A stretch of 28,066 bases of DNA from an uncultured Mollicutes bacterium (GTDB lineage: Bacteria > Bacillota_I > Bacilli_A > RFN20 > CAG-826), in assembly GCA_900540385.1 (NCBI GenBank), contig UQFY01000020.1, positions 1 through 28,066 of the forward strand. The letters run 5' to 3'. Of the stretch, positions 6,253 to 16,900 are shown one piece after another; the stretch's first letter is position 1; every line of letters starts with the position of its first letter. The position numbers were made by a program, and so were the translations under genes. Under the pieces are notes generated by a model, which saw only the letters and a list, made by a program, of their open reading frames with translations, made no database searches and was not told the origin of the DNA.

Positions 6253-9200
6253 ATGAACGCTCTTTTTAACGAGAAAGCAATTAAGAAAATAATAGCTGCA
6301 ACCCTTGTAGGTGTTATTTTAGCCGCGGGTATTTCTACAACAGCTTTTTCTTTTTCATGGTTCTCTAACCGTAATAACGTTACAAAAAATATTGAGGGCA
6401 AAACCGCAGGTGCTTACTTCGCAAGAGGAAGGGGCACACAAGATGACCCTTTTGTTATTAATAGACCAATTCACCTCTATAACCTTTCTTGGTTACAAGA
6501 TGTTGGCTATTTTGACAGCAAAAAGACATATTTCATCATCGAAAAAGATCTCGATATGACTGGTTGGACGTTGCCACCAATTGGAAACGAAGCCCATCCG
6601 TTTATTGGAGAATTAGATGGTTTTGATACCGTACACGGAACTAATAAAAGCGCCGTTAAAATATCCAATTTAACCATAAGCAACAAATTTAGTGACTTCC
6701 AACGTCATCCATCTTCCATCACATCCATCTCTGGATGCAACGCAATGGGATTTTTTGGTACGTTTGGGGAGGAAAAGAAGGATTATGCAGAGGATGCTCC
6801 TGTAGCAAAGAATTTCTATCTTGATAAAGTAACCGTAAAAAGCGAAGAGCAAGAAAACCTAATTGGAAGCCTTGCTGGATATGTAAATGGCAAAATAAGT
6901 GGTATTGGCATTTCGAATTCAACAATCAGACTTCCTTCGAACAATCATTCGTTTAAAGATTACACAAGTAACCTTTCAGACTATACAAGCATTGGTTATT
7001 GTGAAGATAAATACAAAAATACTGCTTACGAAAAGGAAGTAGCTCTTCAATCTTCCGATCTGGATACTTCACAAGGAACTGAAGGAGATGGTGGTGCAGA
7101 GGCAGGCAATGGTGGTTCCATTGATATGAACACCATGTATAACAATCTTCTTTCCATTTGGAATGGTAATGAGATGTCCCGCACGCAAGTTCCTACAAAA
7201 AGAATCGTCACTTATAACCTTGACGGAACAATAAATGAAGCGGAAACCATGGTAACCGAATGGAAAGAAGACGGGAACCGCACCTATTCTTGGAGAAAAA
7301 CCTATTATTACACCTATTACAATCAAAAGAACGCCGGTGAAATCTCTTCTTCCTACACTTTTTGTTTTGATCCATCCTCTAAGGGCCACTACTACATGAC
7401 TTTATATGGCCGCAAAGAAATTACTTCAACCCTTACATGCGAAGTAACGACAGTCGCACCAAAAGCTCTTCCCTATAGATTCATTGCTGATTCAACCGGA
7501 AATAATTATCTTTCCATGGATGAAAACGGAAATATCGTTAATCAAACATCTAAAGCATTTGCTTCACCATGGTTCATCAACGATCAAAATCAAATTTTCA
7601 CTAGAGATAGCAAGAACACACAATATTTTTTAAGAAACGCTTTAGGAATCCTCGAGATAACTACTTCATCTGGAGAAGCCACGTCTTGGACATATGATCA
7701 AAACAACAATCAAATATCCGATGGAGGTCTCTTCATCAATTATTCCGAAAATCGTGGTTGGAACCTATCCGCCTCTGCTTATTACAAAATTACAGATATG
7801 GGTTCGACTTATTGGATTTGTAACAACGGAACGACTTTGACTATGCCAAATACTTCTAACTCTGAGTCAAACGCGACCCTTTGGTATTTAGACGGGGGAA
7901 ATTACGCAACAAACGTCAATGGAACAAAATATTACTTAGGTATTTCCAGCAATAATAGCAACGTTATTTTAACAACAAATCAAAGTGACGCTTTCAAATT
8001 CAACAACGGGTATTTTTCAATTGAAAGAGCAGGAAGGTGGCCCTGGCAATCTAATATCACCTATTACATGACCACGGAGAAAAATTACAGCGGCAATTCT
8101 CTTATTGCGAGTGAAAATCAAAGCTGGCAATATCAAACCAAATCTTATCAAGCAGCAGAGGCTTCTTTGTCTATTAGCACGGATGATAGTAAGAGTGAAA
8201 TTTTTAATGACATCACAAAAACTACAGAAACTCCAGCCTATTGGACGAAGCCAACCTACTACCCAATCAGTGGCACAAGCGGCATTCCAGACGAAAAAAA
8301 CACTGGATACGTTGTTTCAGGCGCTTACAGTGCGACTGATGACGACCCTTGGGGAGATATCCGTGTTTCTATTTTTTCAAAAAGTAGTAGAGAAGGGCTT
8401 TCTAACTCCGGTGTTTATGATAGCAACAACACTTTACAAACGGTTTATACAATCGATGATAAAGGGCAACACACCGTTTCTAGTAGTGACTTTGATCACT
8501 ATACCGATTCCAAATCCAAATTCGAAAGTATTTTGGCCAAAGATAATGACTATATTTCAGGTTTGCATTTCATGGATGCAAAAATCTCAAAAGATCATTT
8601 AATAGAAGCGGAATACGTTCGTATCAAAAACCAAGAATATCACAAAGAAGACGGATATGAATTGCCAGAAGACGCCATCGATTTCCATCTTCAAAGAAAA
8701 GGATACGTCAACTTCTTTGCGGGCACTTATTACACTGAAAATACAGCATTCTTCTCTTTGCATGAGATCGAAAGAAACGGTTCTAAGATATCCAACATAC
8801 GTGAAATATCAGAAATATACGAAAATCCAACGGCCAAACAAGCTCAATCTTTTGTTTATAAATACAATGATGGAACCTACTCCGTTCCATTCTTACATGG
8901 TTCAAGACAAGGCGTTAAATACGATTTAAATGGAAATCCTCTAACAAATACAACACCTACTAAAACAAAACCAGAAGGCTATTCAAAAATCGTCTTTAAA
9001 ACGAGTTGGATCGGAAAAACAAGTTCTCGTTTAGAAGATTATTGTGCTTACTATTTTGAAATTCCAACAAACGAAGGGGAATATGCTCTAGGTTCTGTCT
9101 CAGGCGCAGCCGGTGCCTATCTTTGTTATCTCGATATTGGTGCAAACGCTCAAAGAACAGATATCACGGAATTCCATGAGATCAAAACCATCAGCGTATA

Positions 9201-9942
9201 TGCTTACACCTATCCAAAAGGGGTTTCTTTCTCTTTCATTGAAGGAGTGGACGCCGCTTTACCGATTGTTGATGAGAGGAAGAGCGCTTCATTCTCTTTA
9301 AATGAATCTTTTAATGGGGATATAAGTGTTAGCAAATCCAATGATTCAACCATCCAGTATGAAACTACGAGTAATAGCCAAAACGTTGTTACCGAATATA
9401 TGTTCCATGGCTATACCGTAAAAGGAAATGGCGTAGATATTGCAAAAGCGACAGGCCTTCTTTCAAGCAAGATAGTGGAAGATACCATCACAAAGATCAC
9501 ATATTCTCTTTTCAACGAAACTTCCTCAACAACGATATATAAGAAAACAACAGTGACAGAGAATGGTTCTACAAAGACAACAAATAACACCTTGATAGAC
9601 GGAAAAGAAAGCTCTGTGGATTGGCCTGTAGATTTGCCATGGGACACCTTACCAGTGAAAGATGTGGCAACCGTGTATGTATATTACGTAAATGGAAAGG
9701 CTGTAAATCTTACCATCGAAACCACCTTTGCGGAAAACTATAGTGAAACCGAAGGAACGCATTATTACAAACTCACAGGATATAAGGTATCCATCACAAA
9801 TGATGTTGATGTAGAAGTGGTTTTGACCCAATTAAAAGACAACACTCTTACCATTAAGTTGAAAACGGGGACTGGTGAAACAGAAGACGATTACACAACA
9901 TTAGAAGTGAATGTAGTGACTACATTAACCAAAAACTCTTAA
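6253..9942 (+). CDS. Very large secreted beta-rich adhesin-like protein with SipW-type signal (paralog A)
   Basis: A 1229-aa surface or secreted protein of unknown exact function. Residues about 1-38 are a SipW-type signal peptide ending AFSFSWFS. Next comes a module close to that of the 944-aa paralog: GAYFARG, INRPIHLYNLSWLQ, DLDMTGWTLPPIG, and PF-G-LDG leading to KISNLTISN. This resembles the beta-helix/GLUG-type modules of bacterial adhesins. The middle is Trp/Tyr/Asn/Ser-rich, and a C-terminal module (YYFEIPTNEGEY, YLDIGANA, YTYPKGV) is also shared with the paralog. I see no LPXTG or C-terminal anchor helix. The frame extends upstream to an ATG at 6223, but that ATG lies inside the riboswitch; the ATG at 6253 gives a signal length like the paralog's, though without a clear Shine-Dalgarno. 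The c-di-GMP aptamer directly upstream suggests a biofilm or attachment role. Confidence 0.8.
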   Translation: MNALFNEKAIKKIIAATLVGVILAAGISTTAFSFSWFSNRNNVTKNIEGKTAGAYFARGRGTQDDPFVINRPIHLYNLSWLQDVGYFDSKKTYFIIEKDLDMTGWTLPPIGNEAHPFIGELDGFDTVHGTNKSAVKISNLTISNKFSDFQRHPSSITSISGCNAMGFFGTFGEEKKDYAEDAPVAKNFYLDKVTVKSEEQENLIGSLAGYVNGKISGIGISNSTIRLPSNNHSFKDYTSNLSDYTSIGYCEDKYKNTAYEKEVALQSSDLDTSQGTEGDGGAEAGNGGSIDMNTMYNNLLSIWNGNEMSRTQVPTKRIVTYNLDGTINEAETMVTEWKEDGNRTYSWRKTYYYTYYNQKNAGEISSSYTFCFDPSSKGHYYMTLYGRKEITSTLTCEVTTVAPKALPYRFIADSTGNNYLSMDENGNIVNQTSKAFASPWFINDQNQIFTRDSKNTQYFLRNALGILEITTSSGEATSWTYDQNNNQISDGGLFINYSENRGWNLSASAYYKITDMGSTYWICNNGTTLTMPNTSNSESNATLWYLDGGNYATNVNGTKYYLGISSNNSNVILTTNQSDAFKFNNGYFSIERAGRWPWQSNITYYMTTEKNYSGNSLIASENQSWQYQTKSYQAAEASLSISTDDSKSEIFNDITKTTETPAYWTKPTYYPISGTSGIPDEKNTGYVVSGAYSATDDDPWGDIRVSIFSKSSREGLSNSGVYDSNNTLQTVYTIDDKGQHTVSSSDFDHYTDSKSKFESILAKDNDYISGLHFMDAKISKDHLIEAEYVRIKNQEYHKEDGYELPEDAIDFHLQRKGYVNFFAGTYYTENTAFFSLHEIERNGSKISNIREISEIYENPTAKQAQSFVYKYNDGTYSVPFLHGSRQGVKYDLNGNPLTNTTPTKTKPEGYSKIVFKTSWIGKTSSRLEDYCAYYFEIPTNEGEYALGSVSGAAGAYLCYLDIGANAQRTDITEFHEIKTISVYAYTYPKGVSFSFIEGVDAALPIVDERKSASFSLNESFNGDISVSKSNDSTIQYETTSNSQNVVTEYMFHGYTVKGNGVDIAKATGLLSSKIVEDTITKITYSLFNETSSTTIYKKTTVTENGSTKTTNNTLIDGKESSVDWPVDLPWDTLPVKDVATVYVYYVNGKAVNLTIETTFAENYSETEGTHYYKLTGYKVSITNDVDVEVVLTQLKDNTLTIKLKTGTGETEDDYTTLEVNVVTTLTKNS

Positions 9943-10098
9943 GCACTTGTTCTAAGCGATAAAAATCAAATTATTACTGCTAAAACCCCCTTCGATTTAT
10001 CCTTGAAAACAAAAACCCTGAAAGAAAACAATAATTCACTGTTATTTTAAACGAAGAAAAAAATCATCAAAATACGCACGCATGTACGCGCTTACGTG

Positions 10099-10127
10099 TT
10101 GAAGGTTCGGGGAAAAATAAGTATTAT
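10099..10127 (+). promoter_or_regulatory. Promoter for riboswitch 2 and the two-gene secreted-protein operon
   Basis: TTGAAG (10099-10104, 4 of 6) and TATTAT (10122-10127, 5 of 6) are 17 bases apart. The predicted start near 10134 lies just before the aptamer. The spacer holds GTTCGG, as does the promoter of riboswitch 1. Confidence 0.7.
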
Positions 10128-10136
10128 ACTTAAGCG

Positions 10137-10204
10137 TAAATAGCAAACCCGAAGCAATTCGGCGACGCAAAACTATAGGATCCATCTTGGATAGCCAGTT
10201 GCCT
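10137..10204 (+). promoter_or_regulatory. Cyclic-di-GMP-I (GEMM-I) riboswitch 2
   Basis: AGCAAAC is followed by hairpin CCGAA-GCAA-TTCGG with a GNRA tetraloop (10149-10162), GACGCAAAACTATAGG, arm GGATCC/GGAT and AGCCAGTTGCC; GGCGAC can pair with GTTGCC. The ribosome site GAAAGG (10211-10216) and a GGCA at the start codon follow. GGCA or CAAC could pair with aptamer bases GTTGCC and enclose the ribosome site when ligand is absent. Confidence 0.9.
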
Positions 10205-10224
10205 CACAAAGAAAGGACAACGGC

Positions 10225-10992
10225 ATGATTGACTATCGTTCAAATAGGTTGAAACGTATTAAAATTCAATCCTTTTTGACGTGCTTTCTTGCCCTTAGCA
10301 CACTTGCAGCCGCTGGAACAGCAACCTTTGCTTGGTTTTCAACAAACAAACGTGCTACAGCCAAATACATGAACATTGTCGCGACAGACTCCGCCATTGT
10401 CCAAACCGCTAACTATTACCGCATTCAAGAAGTAAATGGAAATACCTATAAATTTTCAAAAGGCAGCACAAATGTATACGACCTCTTGCCTTATGAACGC
10501 GAATTAGGCAATGGGGCGTATCAAATCCTTGTTGAAGTCACTTTCAAGAAAACGGACGTGCCTTTTACAGTAAACGCTTTTACAGCCAAAGACATTCTTG
10601 GTGGTAAAAATAGTTGGGAAAACATCAATTGGTCAGTTTCACCATTTCCGCTTTCTTCCATCATTCAGTTCACTTATTTTGGAACTACCGCAGACACCAG
10701 TACAAGCGGATATATTTCCGTTACGAAAAACAATACGACGGACACTGGTTTTATAACCATGAATGGAGATGTGCCATCCTTTCAGGGAAATCTCCAATTA
10801 GGCGAAGAAGCTAGTGGGCAAAAGCCTATCTACATCATGCTTGATTACAATGAGAAGGCGATAACATCCATTTACTCATATAACATTGGTAACCCCCAAT
10901 TTGATGGGGATTATAGCGCAAATAATTCTTCATCAAGTGGGGGAGTTCGTTTTAAAAGCGATTTTAGTATTGCTATTTATCCTAAGAATTAG
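10225..10992 (+). CDS. TasA-like secreted protein with SipW-type signal peptide
   Basis: A 255-aa protein. A basic N-terminus (SNRLKRIK) precedes a hydrophobic helix (about residues 16-33) and the hallmark TATFAWFSTNKRAT, where a SipW-type signal peptidase would cut. The mature part is rich in beta-strand patterns and Thr/Ser/Asn, like TasA/camelysin matrix proteins; it has no catalytic motif and no cell-wall anchor. GAAAGG lies 8 bases upstream of the ATG. It is first in a two-gene operon, 8 bp before the 944-aa adhesin, under c-di-GMP riboswitch 2. By size and context it could be a fibre subunit or accessory for the large protein; this is inference. Confidence 0.8.
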   Translation: MIDYRSNRLKRIKIQSFLTCFLALSTLAAAGTATFAWFSTNKRATAKYMNIVATDSAIVQTANYYRIQEVNGNTYKFSKGSTNVYDLLPYERELGNGAYQILVEVTFKKTDVPFTVNAFTAKDILGGKNSWENINWSVSPFPLSSIIQFTYFGTTADTSTSGYISVTKNNTTDTGFITMNGDVPSFQGNLQLGEEASGQKPIYIMLDYNEKAITSIYSYNIGNPQFDGDYSANNSSSSGGVRFKSDFSIAIYPKN

Positions 10993-11000
10993 AGACGTAT

Positions 11001-13835
11001 ATGAAAAAGAAACACTCGTTAAAAATATTTTTATACGCCGTCTTAGGAGGAACAATACTTGCTTCTGGATGTGCTATTTCCGCTTTCTCCTTTGCCTGGT
11101 TTTCAAACAATAACAACGTCACTAGAGGATTTGATGGTTCAACAACAGGCGCCTATTTCGCTAGGGGAAATGGGTCGGAAGGAAACCCATATGTCATTAA
11201 TAAACCAATCCATCTATATAACCTTGCCTGGCTACAATACGTTGGTTTCTTTAAGGACAAAGAGCCTTATTTCATTATCGAAAGAGATTTAGACATGTCT
11301 GGATGGACATTGCCTCCAATAGGCACAACAGAGAATCCTTTCCTTGGCCATCTTGATGGAAACGATACTTTGCACTCCCAAGGGCAAACAGCCACAGCAA
11401 AGATATCAAACCTCACCATTAGCAATAGCTTTGAGAAATATAATGGTAGGCATCCATCATCCCAAAAATTATCCACATTTATATCTCCTGAAATAACAGG
11501 CCTTTTTGGTGTCCTCGGAAATAAAACATCAACCGTCGAACCATCCGTTAAAAACCTTTACTTAAACAAAATTTCAATCGATTCTGCCACGGATAACGCC
11601 TTATCCGGTGTTGTTGCGGGATACGTCAATGGAGCGCTTAGTAACATCCTTATTAACGATTCATCACTAAACTTAAAAGATGGCACAAACAAGCTCGCTG
11701 GATACGATAGTATCTCGAGCTACACGTCCGTAGGCTATTGTGAACCTAATTATCGAACAACCTACGTCAAAAACAACACGACCATGTATGAGCCTCAATA
11801 CGTAGGCAATGCAAGTTTCAATCCAACAAACGGCAGTGGAGGAGAGGATCAAGGCTGGGGTGGAAGTATTGATTTTTCAAGCTTAAGCAGACGTATTACG
11901 AATATGGTTAACAATTTGCAACGGAGCGACGCGTTGGATACACCATATCCTACATATAGTGAAACAATAACCGAAAATGGTGAGACGCGCCTAAAATTTA
12001 ACGCAAACATATATAACTATCCTTCCAAATATGATTGGCAATTCGTTAGCGAGGAGAGCAAAAACAAACTCATGTATGCAGCTTTGAATCCAGGAACTTA
12101 TCTACCATTAAACATCGATTTAAACCCAGCCGGTTACAATAGTCTTGAAGATTACTATAAAACGAACACCTCCGAAAAAGTGTTAAACACAAATACAGGA
12201 TACATAGTATCAGGCACTAAAGAAAATGGAAGCGCAACACCAAGAGTCACCCTTAATGTGACAAATAAAGCCATTAAATACTCCATGGGATCGCAAGACA
12301 GAGGAGTAACGTTGAAAGACGAGACTATTTTTGATAAATCCAATTTTTCTTTTTTCTACTGCAACACTCTAGAAGATGTTCCATCCACAAAAAGAATCGT
12401 CGATTCAGATTATAAATCGAGTAATTTTTCTTCATATACATCCACAAGCCAGCAAGTAACTCTAGACGATATCGGTGTACAAAAAGAAGAATACGATTCA
12501 ATAAAAACTCAGTTTTGTGATGGTTTAAGACAAGCGACACCGCAAAAAAACTTGGAAAATGGTTTTATCAACTTAAATGGGCTGCAATTTTTAAAATTTA
12601 GCTACGCTCCTACTCTAGTTGATTGCAAAAACATAACCTTAAACAAAAAAACATATAGCTCTTATAAATTCTATAATAGTGGCATTAATTTTAGCCTTTC
12701 ATCGCCAGGAAAGGTTAAGATGATCGTAGGCGCTTGTACCAGCGATAACACACAGAACTTTCCTAAAATATTCGAAATTACAGCAAACAATCAACTAAAC
12801 ATAATCAATAGCGTTTATGAAACAAATAAAGGGGTCATTACTTATAACAGTGGTAATCAAAACGATTTAAAAATCAATCTATCTAAACTTTATTCTGAAA
12901 TATCTAGCGGACAGTACTGTTTGAATAAAAATCATGCCTATTATGTTGAGATACCGCTAAATCAAGGGAACTATTACTTTAGTGCATACAATCAAACAAA
13001 CAGATGTCCTTACATTCTCTATCTCGACATTGGTGCTAATGCAGGTGGAACAGCTGGTAGGAAGGTAGACCGCACAAAGGTATACGAGCTCTTAGAGCAA
13101 ATTAATGAAGGCTTCACCTATCCTACAGGTGTTGCCATCGTTGATTTTGATAATGCCGTTGATGACCTCAAGAAATTTACTATAACCATTGGATCTACAT
13201 ATTCAGGTTCAGTCACCTTTAACTATAGTGGAAACAATAACGCTCAAATAAAGGTCGATGCATCGAATTCTGATACAGGTCTCGCTTATTTTGATGAAAA
13301 TATGAGAATCAATAACGGAACTATTACAGATTCCCAAGTCCATGGAACAATCACCAAAACAGAAACACAAAGACTTACCTATTTTGATTATGATAAAGAA
13401 ACGAAGATCACCAACGTTTTAACCTTCTCTCAAACGAGAGAATCTTCCTCATCCGCTTGGGGTGAAACAAAGAGAGAGGATTACCAATCCGGTGAAGGCA
13501 ACACCACCTTCGTTGGTGTAGGTAATCTAACTATTTACGGGGATGATGGTAAATCAACAACGGATTTGCCTGAACTCGTTAATTACAAAATAAACAAAGA
13601 TACGAACGTCTTTAAGCTAAAAATGTTAACTCCATTAGAACAGCCTCTAGAAGCCAACTGGTTGCCTTTAGGAAGCATTCGAAAAGAAGAAGACGCAACC
13701 AATTATTGTTTCAAATTAAACGGCTATGACTTCACCTTGAAAAAAGGAACTGAGGTTTTAAGATCATCCGATTATTCCATCACAAAGAATGCGGACTACG
13801 CATTAAGCATTAATGGCACGACAATCAAATCTTGA
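11001..13835 (+). CDS. Large secreted beta-rich adhesin-like protein with SipW-type signal (paralog B)
   Basis: A 944-aa protein, paralogous to the 1229-aa one. The signal peptide ends SAFSFAWFSNNNN (about residues 28-40). It shares GAYFARGNG, INKPIHLYNLAWLQ, DLDMSGWTLPPIG, KISNLTISN, YTSVGYCE and GGSID with paralog A, and the C-terminal YYVEIPLNQGNYYF, YLDIGANA and FTYPTGV. The A-only middle segment is largely missing or replaced, so the two differ mainly in their central regions. The start follows the previous stop by 8 bp with only a weak ribosome site, suggesting translational coupling. It ends in TGA. There is no sorting signal, so cell attachment may be through the co-expressed TasA-like proteins. 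Confidence 0.8.
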   Translation: MKKKHSLKIFLYAVLGGTILASGCAISAFSFAWFSNNNNVTRGFDGSTTGAYFARGNGSEGNPYVINKPIHLYNLAWLQYVGFFKDKEPYFIIERDLDMSGWTLPPIGTTENPFLGHLDGNDTLHSQGQTATAKISNLTISNSFEKYNGRHPSSQKLSTFISPEITGLFGVLGNKTSTVEPSVKNLYLNKISIDSATDNALSGVVAGYVNGALSNILINDSSLNLKDGTNKLAGYDSISSYTSVGYCEPNYRTTYVKNNTTMYEPQYVGNASFNPTNGSGGEDQGWGGSIDFSSLSRRITNMVNNLQRSDALDTPYPTYSETITENGETRLKFNANIYNYPSKYDWQFVSEESKNKLMYAALNPGTYLPLNIDLNPAGYNSLEDYYKTNTSEKVLNTNTGYIVSGTKENGSATPRVTLNVTNKAIKYSMGSQDRGVTLKDETIFDKSNFSFFYCNTLEDVPSTKRIVDSDYKSSNFSSYTSTSQQVTLDDIGVQKEEYDSIKTQFCDGLRQATPQKNLENGFINLNGLQFLKFSYAPTLVDCKNITLNKKTYSSYKFYNSGINFSLSSPGKVKMIVGACTSDNTQNFPKIFEITANNQLNIINSVYETNKGVITYNSGNQNDLKINLSKLYSEISSGQYCLNKNHAYYVEIPLNQGNYYFSAYNQTNRCPYILYLDIGANAGGTAGRKVDRTKVYELLEQINEGFTYPTGVAIVDFDNAVDDLKKFTITIGSTYSGSVTFNYSGNNNAQIKVDASNSDTGLAYFDENMRINNGTITDSQVHGTITKTETQRLTYFDYDKETKITNVLTFSQTRESSSSAWGETKREDYQSGEGNTTFVGVGNLTIYGDDGKSTTDLPELVNYKINKDTNVFKLKMLTPLEQPLEANWLPLGSIRKEEDATNYCFKLNGYDFTLKKGTEVLRSSDYSITKNADYALSINGTTIKS

Positions 13836-13925
13836 TATATGTCCTGGCTTATTTCCTGCTAACAAGCCTTTCTTAGCTCGATTATGGCGTCCATTTAACA
13901 TATCCAAGTCTTCAGTTAAAAAGGC

Positions 13926-13965
13926 AAAGAAAAACACCTGCGTCTTTCTAAATTGATACAGGTGT
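13926..13965 (-). terminator. Terminator of the eight-gene c-di-GMP operon
   Basis: On the minus strand ACACCTG (13959-13965) pairs with CAGGTGT (13934-13940) and is followed by TTTTC, just after the last operon gene. The loop is long (18 bases). It lies between convergent genes and might work in both directions, since the plus strand has TTATTTTTT after the stem. Confidence 0.6.
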
Positions 13966-13975
13966 CGCTTATTTT

Positions 13976-16900
13976 TTACTTTTTGAAGTTCAAATAGGTG
14001 ATGAATTCTTCTTCAGTAAGCAAAGAACCTTTATCTCCATCAACATAATAAGGCATAGCCAAATCTAAGCAGAATTGAGCCTGTTCTTGGTTTGTTACAT
14101 GATTGACAACGGCAATAAGACCTTTCTCATCAAAATCTGCAGCCATACGAATAAAGGAAGCGTTTGCCGATTGAGAAGCCATAGCGGATTCTAAGATTTG
14201 TCTAGTAATTCGCACATAGGTGAAACCCAATCCCTTAATCTTTTCAGAAGAATCTATATTTGGATCAAAGGAATGAACGCTAAAGAAGACACCGAAAGCC
14301 TTTGCTGCTGCAATCACCTTCTTTAGCTCTTCTTCATTACCGATAATTTGTTTTGAATCGACAGCAATCACCAAGAAATTCTTAGGCATTATTTCCGAAG
14401 CGGAAATCTTTTGAATGGCTTGTAAGAAAGCAGGATTTAAAACACTTGTAACTGACATCGTAAGGGATAGATGCTTGATTCCGTTTGGTTTTAAAGTGCT
14501 ATCCATATAATTCTTATAGAAGTCGCACACCTTCGATAACGCTTTTAAATCTAAATCGGTAAGGATGTTATTCTTAATAGCCACAGGCAAGAATTCTTTC
14601 TTCCTGATTGCCTCATTGCTAAGGCCCTTTAATCCTAGAGTAAATTCAATCCCATTCGTTTTATGGGTTACTGTATCTACAATAGAGCTAAGGCGGGTCC
14701 CAACTTGATTGCGTGATAAGCTATCTTGCAAGAGTTGAAGAATATATTCTTTACGGTCCGCTTTACGAAGACGGTTACGGCCTACTTCACAAAGATAACC
14801 AGGACCAAACTTATAAGAACGCTCTAATTCGCTTTCTATGAGCGAAATCATCTCAAAGTTGGTAGAAGCTTCATTCGGATAGGCAATAGCAGAATATGCC
14901 ACCCTTAAAGACGTAGAATCGCCATTGATTTGAATTGGCGAAGGAAGCAAGGAAGCAATTTCTTCAGCAAAGGCAATAAGCCCCATCTTATTCACGGACT
15001 TAAGAAGGAAAGAGAAGGAGTTGCTGCTATAACGGTATAACAAATTCCCATATCCTTCTTCCTGAATCGTCGTAACGATATTTTGAAGAATGCTATCAGA
15101 CTCATCCTTATAACGTGTTTTTAATTCCGCTAGATTCTCTATGCGGAAGGAAAGAACGATGCCATGACCTCTAGAACGAATCTCACGGTTAAGTTCATTA
15201 GATAGCGCTTTAACGTTCAAAACATTAAGGGTCTTATCCATCAAGTTGCTGGAATAAGAAGCAAAGCGTTGCTCATTTTCAATAAGGATTGTAGCGGTAT
15301 TTCCTGTCTTGCTCTTTTTGGAAGTCAACAAAGTCATCGTTTGCTCGTTAGGCCCAATCGCAGGAATAGAACGTTTCAAAGTGCCTTTTCTTAATGGGCA
15401 ATCAATACATGGGGCATCTAAACCCATTAAGGATATGTAGCAAAGCTCACCACGTTTTATATTCGGGAAAGATTTTAAGGCTGTATTCGAGAAATCCAAA
15501 AGACGATAGGAATCTGAATCAATCGCATAAACGATGTTGTTTTCTCGATCCATAAGGGAATTTAAAACATTTTCTTTATGAGCCGTTTCTCTTTCCCTAT
15601 CGACAACAACAACCATCGATGTGACCAAACAGAAAAAGGAGTCCACACACTCTCTTTCCATGATATCTTGTCCAGTTTTCTTTGAAGAAGAAACAAGATA
15701 AGCGAGTGCTTTCTTCTTTCCAGAGAAGGTCATCGGATAAAAGACAACGGTTTTAGCACCAATGGACTGCATTCTTTCGGATATTTGATAAGGAAGGAGG
15801 GAGGAATCGTTCACAAAGAAGAAACCATTCTCGCCCACAAAGTCAAAAATAGGGTTAATGTAATCACCTTTGATTTTTTGAGAATCGGCAAAAAGAGACA
15901 TGCCGATGTTGTCATTTGGATTAGTCTTTTTTTCAATCAATAAGGAATAGAAATCACTGCAAGAATTATAAAGGAGGACACCCCCTGTAGAGAATTCCAT
16001 AGCAGAGCAATAATAAGAAATCGCCTGGGCAAGCACATCTAACTTGCTTCCTTCATCCTCAGCCGAGAAGAAACGTTTAAAGAAAGTTTCATTCGCATTT
16101 AAAAGAACGGCTCTCTTTGGATTATCGGACATACCGGCAGAAGGAATTGGAAGGCTTGTATCCCCTTTATTGATGATTAGAGGTTCCGCTTTCTTAAGGC
16201 TATTTTCCGTTAAGGAAATTAATTTCATCTCGGAAATGCTTGGGAAGATAGACGCGGATAAGGTAGAGGAATAGAAAAGAACAATACCGCTTCCTTTTTC
16301 AATTTGAGTGACATTGAAAGAACGAATGAATTGCTCACATAAAGTAGAGAAGACTTTTTCAGTCCCGATATTTTCGACATAGGCTAAATACAAACCGCTT
16401 TCTTTCTTACAAATCAAAATCGGAGAGAAAATCAAACGTATTTGACGAAGAAGGGCTTCATCAACATCCTCAGGAATAGGATTTCCTCCTTCTGCTTTAA
16501 TGGCCAATAAGGCGCTCATAAAAGAAGAGGAAGAGGATATGCAATCATGCAAATCGCTAGGGAATTCCTCATAGCTACAGAACGTTTCTTCGGTAAACTT
16601 CTTTTCGGATTCTTTTCTACGAAGTTCGCTCGATTTTGCGACCATTGAATTAACAAGACGTTGAAGATCACTTAAAGCCTTATAGTTAAACTCTTTATTG
16701 CGTAAACGGATACGTCCTGTATTTAAGGCGTCAAATTGTTCACGGAAAGAAACGGCTGCGTCATCAATTTCATCGGTAATTTTTTTACCAGCGAAAATCA
16801 AATAAGCAAGAAGGGCTAAAGAAAAAAGAACAAAAAGAATGGCGGAGACGAAAAAGAAAATCGCCAGACCCATATTCAAACGGGCATAAACAAAGGCAAG

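Noticed and set aside
11001..11110. Lipoprotein signal (ASGC) in the 944-aa protein
   Set aside because: The Cys is followed by more hydrophobic residues and then the AFSFAWFS site shared with the paralogs, so a SipW-type signal fits better.
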